Assembly (NCBI GenBank): GCA_030590185.1
Contig: JAUUZB010000079.1
Coordinates: forward strand, 1 to 9,276
Length of the DNA stretch: 9,276 nt
Direction: 5' to 3'
Source: Deltaproteobacteria bacterium
Lineage (GTDB): Bacteria > Myxococcota > XYA12-FULL-58-9 > JAUUZB01
Positions 5,977 through 9,276 of this stretch are shown here, piece after piece. The notes beneath the pieces were generated by a model. The model was not told the origin of the DNA and ran no database searches. It was given only the letters and a program-made list of their open reading frames with translations. The position numbers and the translations under genes were made by a program. The number at the start of each line of letters is the position of its first letter. Within the stretch, counting starts at the first letter, position 1.

Positions 5977-8720
5977 TGTTCCGTCTCCTTGATGATGCGG
6001 TCTTCGAACATCGAAGCGAGGGCGGGCAGCACGGTGATGGTCACCACGAAGCAGGCGCCGACCCCGATGAACAACACGAAGCCCATCGAGGCCATGCCGC
6101 GCATCAGGTAGAACATCAGACTGCCAAAGCCGATCATGGTGCTCAGGGAAGTCATCAACATGGCGCGACCGACGCCCGTCACCGCTCTGATCATCCCACC
6201 GCGGCCTTCCTGGATGTAGCGATGGAAGAAGTGCACCCCATCATCAACGCCGATGCCGATGATGACGGGCAAGCCGATCATGTTGAGGTAATTGAGCTTC
6301 TCGCCGGTCAACCACATGATCAGGAAGGTGAGCGAGAGGCCGCACATCAAGGGAATGAAGGTCAAGAAGGCGATCAGTGGGCGCCGGAAGTCGACCAACA
6401 GCAGGAGCAGAATGACCGCCAGCGCGATCAAGATAGCGTTTCCGCCCTCGCGCATGGTTTCTATGCTCATGAACAGGATCATCTGCGGCATGCCGGTCAC
6501 CGCCGGGTGAACGCTGGTCACCGACTCCTGAAAGGCCTCGAGCTCGTGACGCTCGTAGAGATTCTTCCGGGGGAAGAACATCATTAGATATCCGTCGGCG
6601 GTCTTGCTGACGTAGCGGGCGACGGTGTCCGCCGGCACCATCTCGAGGGTCACCGGCTCATCACCCGCCGCCATGGCGGTGGCGCGGGTCTTCAGCTCCT
6701 GAGCAAAGCGATCGCTGAAGACCTGGACGTTGTCCCAGGCGATGCCTCCGCCCTCGAGATAGGTCTGGGCGACGCGCTTGAGCATGCCCTGGTCGCGGTT
6801 CTCCCGGGTGGCGATGATTTGGGTGAGCTTCTCCACCACCCGATCCTGGCCGCCGGTAAAGCTCAGGGCCTGGATCTCCACCAGATTCGCCCACAGACGA
6901 TCGAGCTCGCCGGCGAGTTGGGCGCGGGCGGCGGCTACCTCTTCACCATCGCCGGTATAGAGCAGGACCGGCCTCTCTTGGGCGAGGGACTCCCGCAGCT
7001 CGGCGAGGTGTGGCCGAGTCTGATCGAAGTCTGGCCGACTGACCCAGAGCGAGATGTCGTCAACCTCGCCCACCAGACGCTTGCGCCTGAGTTTTTTGGC
7101 GAGCTCCCGTGACTCCTCCACTGATTTGGCGGTGAGCAACGAGACCGACACCGAGAGCTTGAACTTGTCGATGATCTCGTCCTGGAGCTCGATGGAGCGC
7201 AGCCCCTCGGGCTCGAGCTCCATGAAGTTCCACTCCCAGCTCAGCTGCGTCGCGGCATAGACACCGGCCCCGGTGGCCAAGGCGAAGACGATCACCACCA
7301 CCAGGCGCATTCTCACCATCAAGCCGGCGAACCGTCCGAGGATCGAGAAGTCGAGGGCGGCCCGAACCGGCTTGCCCTTCTTCTGTCGCCTGGCGGTAGC
7401 GGTTGCCAGGAGAGCCGGCAGCACCCAGAGCGACGCGGCTAGGGTAGTCAACACGCCGACGCCCGCCGCGAAGCCGAACTCGCTGATACTCTTGGTGTCG
7501 GCGATGGTCAGGGAGAAGAAGGCGATGGCGGTGGTGAAAGCGCCGGTGACCACGCCAGCGCCGGTTCCCGCGATGGTGCGCTCCAACGCTTCTTCAATAG
7601 AGACCCCTGCCGCGATCTCCTCGGTAAAACGATTGGACAGATGAATAGTGAAGTCGATGCCCAGCCCGAGCAGCACCACCATGATCATCACCGTGAGCAT
7701 GTTGAGCATGCCCAGGGTGATGGCGATGACCCCCATGGCCCAGATGATGCCGAGAATGATCGGCACCATGGCCAACACCGGGGTCAGGGCGTTCTTGAAA
7801 TTCCAAATCAAGAGGATGAAGATCAACGCCATGGCGATCAGGGTGATCAGCTGGGTGATGGGGCCGATCGAATCCATCTCGTCGCGCCCAATGGCGACCA
7901 TGCCGGTGCGTTCGACGCGATAGTCCGGGTACTTTTCGTTCAGCGGGGCGAGCAGGGCTTCGATTTTCTTGTCCAGAATCGGCAGATACTCGAAGTCGTC
8001 GGTGGGGACCGCGGGGGCGACCATCACCAGGGCCATGCTCTTGTCCAGGGCCAGGAAGTAGGGCCGACCGATAGTCAGGTCGCGCACGGTGCGACCTACT
8101 GTCGCCTCATCCACCTCGGCCTTGGTCGCGGTGTCGAGGGCCGCCACCAAACCCTGGACGGCATCGAGGGATGCGACGATCTGACGCTCCTGGTTGGCGA
8201 CCGCCTCGCTGTCGGTGAACTCCGCCTCGAAGTCGTCGTTGAGATGGGTGAGGTACGGAACGAGCCGGGGATCACCGAGGCTGTCGGCGGCGCGGCGGGC
8301 GTCGTTAGGCTTGGCCAAACGCAGACCGTGGTCGACCATCCACTGCTCCGGCGACTTGCCGTACACAATGCGGGCCAACCGGCCCGAGGCTTTGCACTCG
8401 GCGACCGTCTTTTGTGCCCCACAGACCAGCTCACGGTTGAGAATTGCCTCGACCTCGTCGGTGATCTGTTCGAGCATCACCGCGTCCGCACCGGAGATGG
8501 CGACGATCATGTTGCCTGGTTGCAAATAGTGTTCGTCGATCTTCTCGAATTCCTGAACGACCGGCAGAGACTCGGGCAGCATCGTCGACCAGCGCACGTC
8601 GACGGTGAGGGTGCTCGCCAGGCCCAGGGTCACGATGGTGAACAGCAGCGATGAGATGTAAACCGACTTGCGACGCCGCGCCGCGATCGACACCAGGTTC
8701 TTGAGAAATCGCTCACGCAT
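5973..8720 (-). CDS. RND/MMPL-family inner-membrane transporter
   Basis: A 915-residue polytopic protein with the two-fold RND layout: TM1 (about 19-40), a large periplasmic domain (about 41-288), TM2-6 (about 290-440), TM7 (about 470-490), a second periplasmic domain (about 491-760) and TM8-12 (about 762-902). The two TM4-type motifs carry the proton-relay acids: GLGIDFTIH (352-360, D356) and GIGVDDGVH (822-830, D826/D827). The set of repeated glycine-rich segments is that of MMPL and HpnN-like (sterol-sensing-domain-like) transporters, which move lipids or hydrophobic compounds using the proton gradient. It is not an AcrB-type pump: it is shorter and no membrane-fusion protein is adjacent. 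The ATG at 8720 has an excellent AAGGAG at 8727-8732 with a 6-nt spacer and overlaps the TetR stop by 8 nt. Cys100 and Cys109 lie close together in the first periplasmic domain and may form a disulfide. Substrate unknown. Confidence 0.92.
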   Translation of the reverse strand: MRERFLKNLVSIAARRRKSVYISSLLFTIVTLGLASTLTVDVRWSTMLPESLPVVQEFEKIDEHYLQPGNMIVAISGADAVMLEQITDEVEAILNRELVCGAQKTVAECKASGRLARIVYGKSPEQWMVDHGLRLAKPNDARRAADSLGDPRLVPYLTHLNDDFEAEFTDSEAVANQERQIVASLDAVQGLVAALDTATKAEVDEATVGRTVRDLTIGRPYFLALDKSMALVMVAPAVPTDDFEYLPILDKKIEALLAPLNEKYPDYRVERTGMVAIGRDEMDSIGPITQLITLIAMALIFILLIWNFKNALTPVLAMVPIILGIIWAMGVIAITLGMLNMLTVMIMVVLLGLGIDFTIHLSNRFTEEIAAGVSIEEALERTIAGTGAGVVTGAFTTAIAFFSLTIADTKSISEFGFAAGVGVLTTLAASLWVLPALLATATARRQKKGKPVRAALDFSILGRFAGLMVRMRLVVVIVFALATGAGVYAATQLSWEWNFMELEPEGLRSIELQDEIIDKFKLSVSVSLLTAKSVEESRELAKKLRRKRLVGEVDDISLWVSRPDFDQTRPHLAELRESLAQERPVLLYTGDGEEVAAARAQLAGELDRLWANLVEIQALSFTGGQDRVVEKLTQIIATRENRDQGMLKRVAQTYLEGGGIAWDNVQVFSDRFAQELKTRATAMAAGDEPVTLEMVPADTVARYVSKTADGYLMMFFPRKNLYERHELEAFQESVTSVHPAVTGMPQMILFMSIETMREGGNAILIALAVILLLLLVDFRRPLIAFLTFIPLMCGLSLTFLIMWLTGEKLNYLNMIGLPVIIGIGVDDGVHFFHRYIQEGRGGMIRAVTGVGRAMLMTSLSTMIGFGSLMFYLMRGMASMGFVLFIGVGACFVVTITVLPALASMFEDRIIKETEQ

Positions 8721-9276
8721 GGTCGTCTCCTTGATCGGCTGGTTCTGCCCGTAGGCTATTGAGTAGATTTTCGAGATGGAACTCGACCTGCACTTTGATG
8801 TCGAAGTAGTCGGGGTTGAGCATGTAGTGCATGCCCAGACCGTCGAGATAGGCGAACAGGTTGATGGCTATCTTTTCGGCGTGGGGTGCGATCTCCGGGC
8901 GAAAGACCTTTTGAGACACGCCGTCCAATAGGATGTCGACGATGGCGGTACGTATTGGCGCCGAGATGCGCTGCATGGTGTTGTAGCGCTGGAAGGCATC
9001 CGGGTCGTCGAGGTAGATTTTGATGAACCCGAAGAAGAGCTTCACCATCGAGGGGTCGTGCAAAAAGGCGTCCATGGAGGCCCCGCAGAGCTGACGCAGC
9101 CGGGTCTCGGGATCCTGCGCCCTGTCGACCAGCGCTTCGATCCCCACCTCCATCGCTTCGACCCAGGCCACCGCCGCCGCCACCGTGAGCTCGGCTTTCG
9201 ATTCAAAATATTCGTAGAGGGTGCCCTTGCCGATGCCCGCCGCCTCGGCGATTTGATTCATGGAGGTGGCGTCGAA
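8713..9276 (-). CDS. TetR/AcrR-family transcriptional regulator, 5'-partial
   Basis: A DNA-binding repressor-type protein; 187 residues are visible. The frame runs off the right edge: the residues before the ATG at 9261 (FDATS) and those after it (MNQIAEAAGIGKGTLYEYF) together form the classical TetR helix-turn-helix, which ends in the YxYFxSKxEL motif. The ATG at 9261 is therefore inside the HTH and the real start lies outside the window. The C-terminal half is the helical ligand-binding and dimerisation domain, without a recognisable ligand signature. The stop at 8713 overlaps the RND start by 8 nt, so the regulator is the promoter-proximal gene visible in the operon and probably autoregulates it, responding to a hydrophobic ligand such as a cargo molecule (inference). 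The operator would be upstream, beyond the window. Confidence 0.9.
   Translation of the reverse strand, partial: FDATSMNQIAEAAGIGKGTLYEYFESKAELTVAAAVAWVEAMEVGIEALVDRAQDPETRLRQLCGASMDAFLHDPSMVKLFFGFIKIYLDDPDAFQRYNTMQRISAPIRTAIVDILLDGVSQKVFRPEIAPHAEKIAINLFAYLDGLGMHYMLNPDYFDIKVQVEFHLENLLNSLRAEPADQGDDHA
8727..8732 (-). promoter_or_regulatory. Strong ribosome binding site for the RND transporter gene
   Basis: AAGGAG lies 6 nt upstream of the ATG at 8720 and inside the end of the TetR coding sequence. A near-identical AAGGAGACG sequence precedes the LolA-like gene (5982-5990), so both downstream genes have strong and similar initiation signals despite overlapping their upstream neighbours. Confidence 0.75.

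Noticed and set aside
7641..8654. Long plus-strand open frame (337 residues) opposite the RND gene
   Set aside because: The translation is His/Asp/Gln/Gly-rich, as expected from the antisense of a high-GC membrane-protein gene, and it has no motif or ribosome binding site.
9247..9261. ATG at 9261 as the TetR start
   Set aside because: It falls inside the helix-turn-helix (FDATSMNQIA); the gene must start beyond the window.

Overview
The window looks like chromosomal DNA of a high-GC Gram-negative bacterium. An outer-membrane beta-barrel protein, a LolA-like periplasmic protein and a dipeptide-type ABC ATPase all imply a double membrane. The gene mix and a selenocysteine-type ArsC-family protein suggest a deltaproteobacterial-type lineage (Myxococcota, Desulfobacterota or a relative). 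That taxonomic guess is inference. I see no mobile elements, tRNA or rRNA genes, or CRISPR arrays.

Layout. The plus-strand half (1-3687) holds four genes. These are the 3' part of an oligopeptide/dipeptide ABC-transporter ATPase (2-934), a membrane hybrid histidine kinase with a C-terminal receiver domain (1002-2726), an unrecognised small protein (about 2846-3283), and a short thioredoxin-fold ArsC/Spx-family protein (3346-3687). The last one carries an in-frame TGA (3385-3387) that I read as selenocysteine. A conventional gene call would start it at the internal ATG at 3415 and lose the redox-active N-terminus. A long hairpin starting at the TGA (3386-3436) has the geometry of a bacterial SECIS element.

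The minus-strand half (3713-9276) is one tightly packed operon, transcribed right to left. It encodes a TetR-family regulator (its 5' end lies outside the window), a 915-residue RND/MMPL-type inner-membrane transporter, a LolA-like 'outer membrane lipoprotein-sorting' protein and an outer-membrane beta-barrel protein. Junctions are an 8-nt overlap, a 4-nt overlap and a 5-nt gap. The set has one component for each envelope compartment, so it reads as a regulated trans-envelope route, plausibly for a lipid or other hydrophobic cargo. The cargo is not visible from sequence.

The two halves converge with 25 bp between the stop codons at 3687 and 3713. The most notable item is the overlooked selenoprotein gene with its SECIS-like hairpin. 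The second is the complete TetR-RND-LolA-like-barrel operon, whose barrel has an unusual Pro-Gly repeat at its N-terminus.
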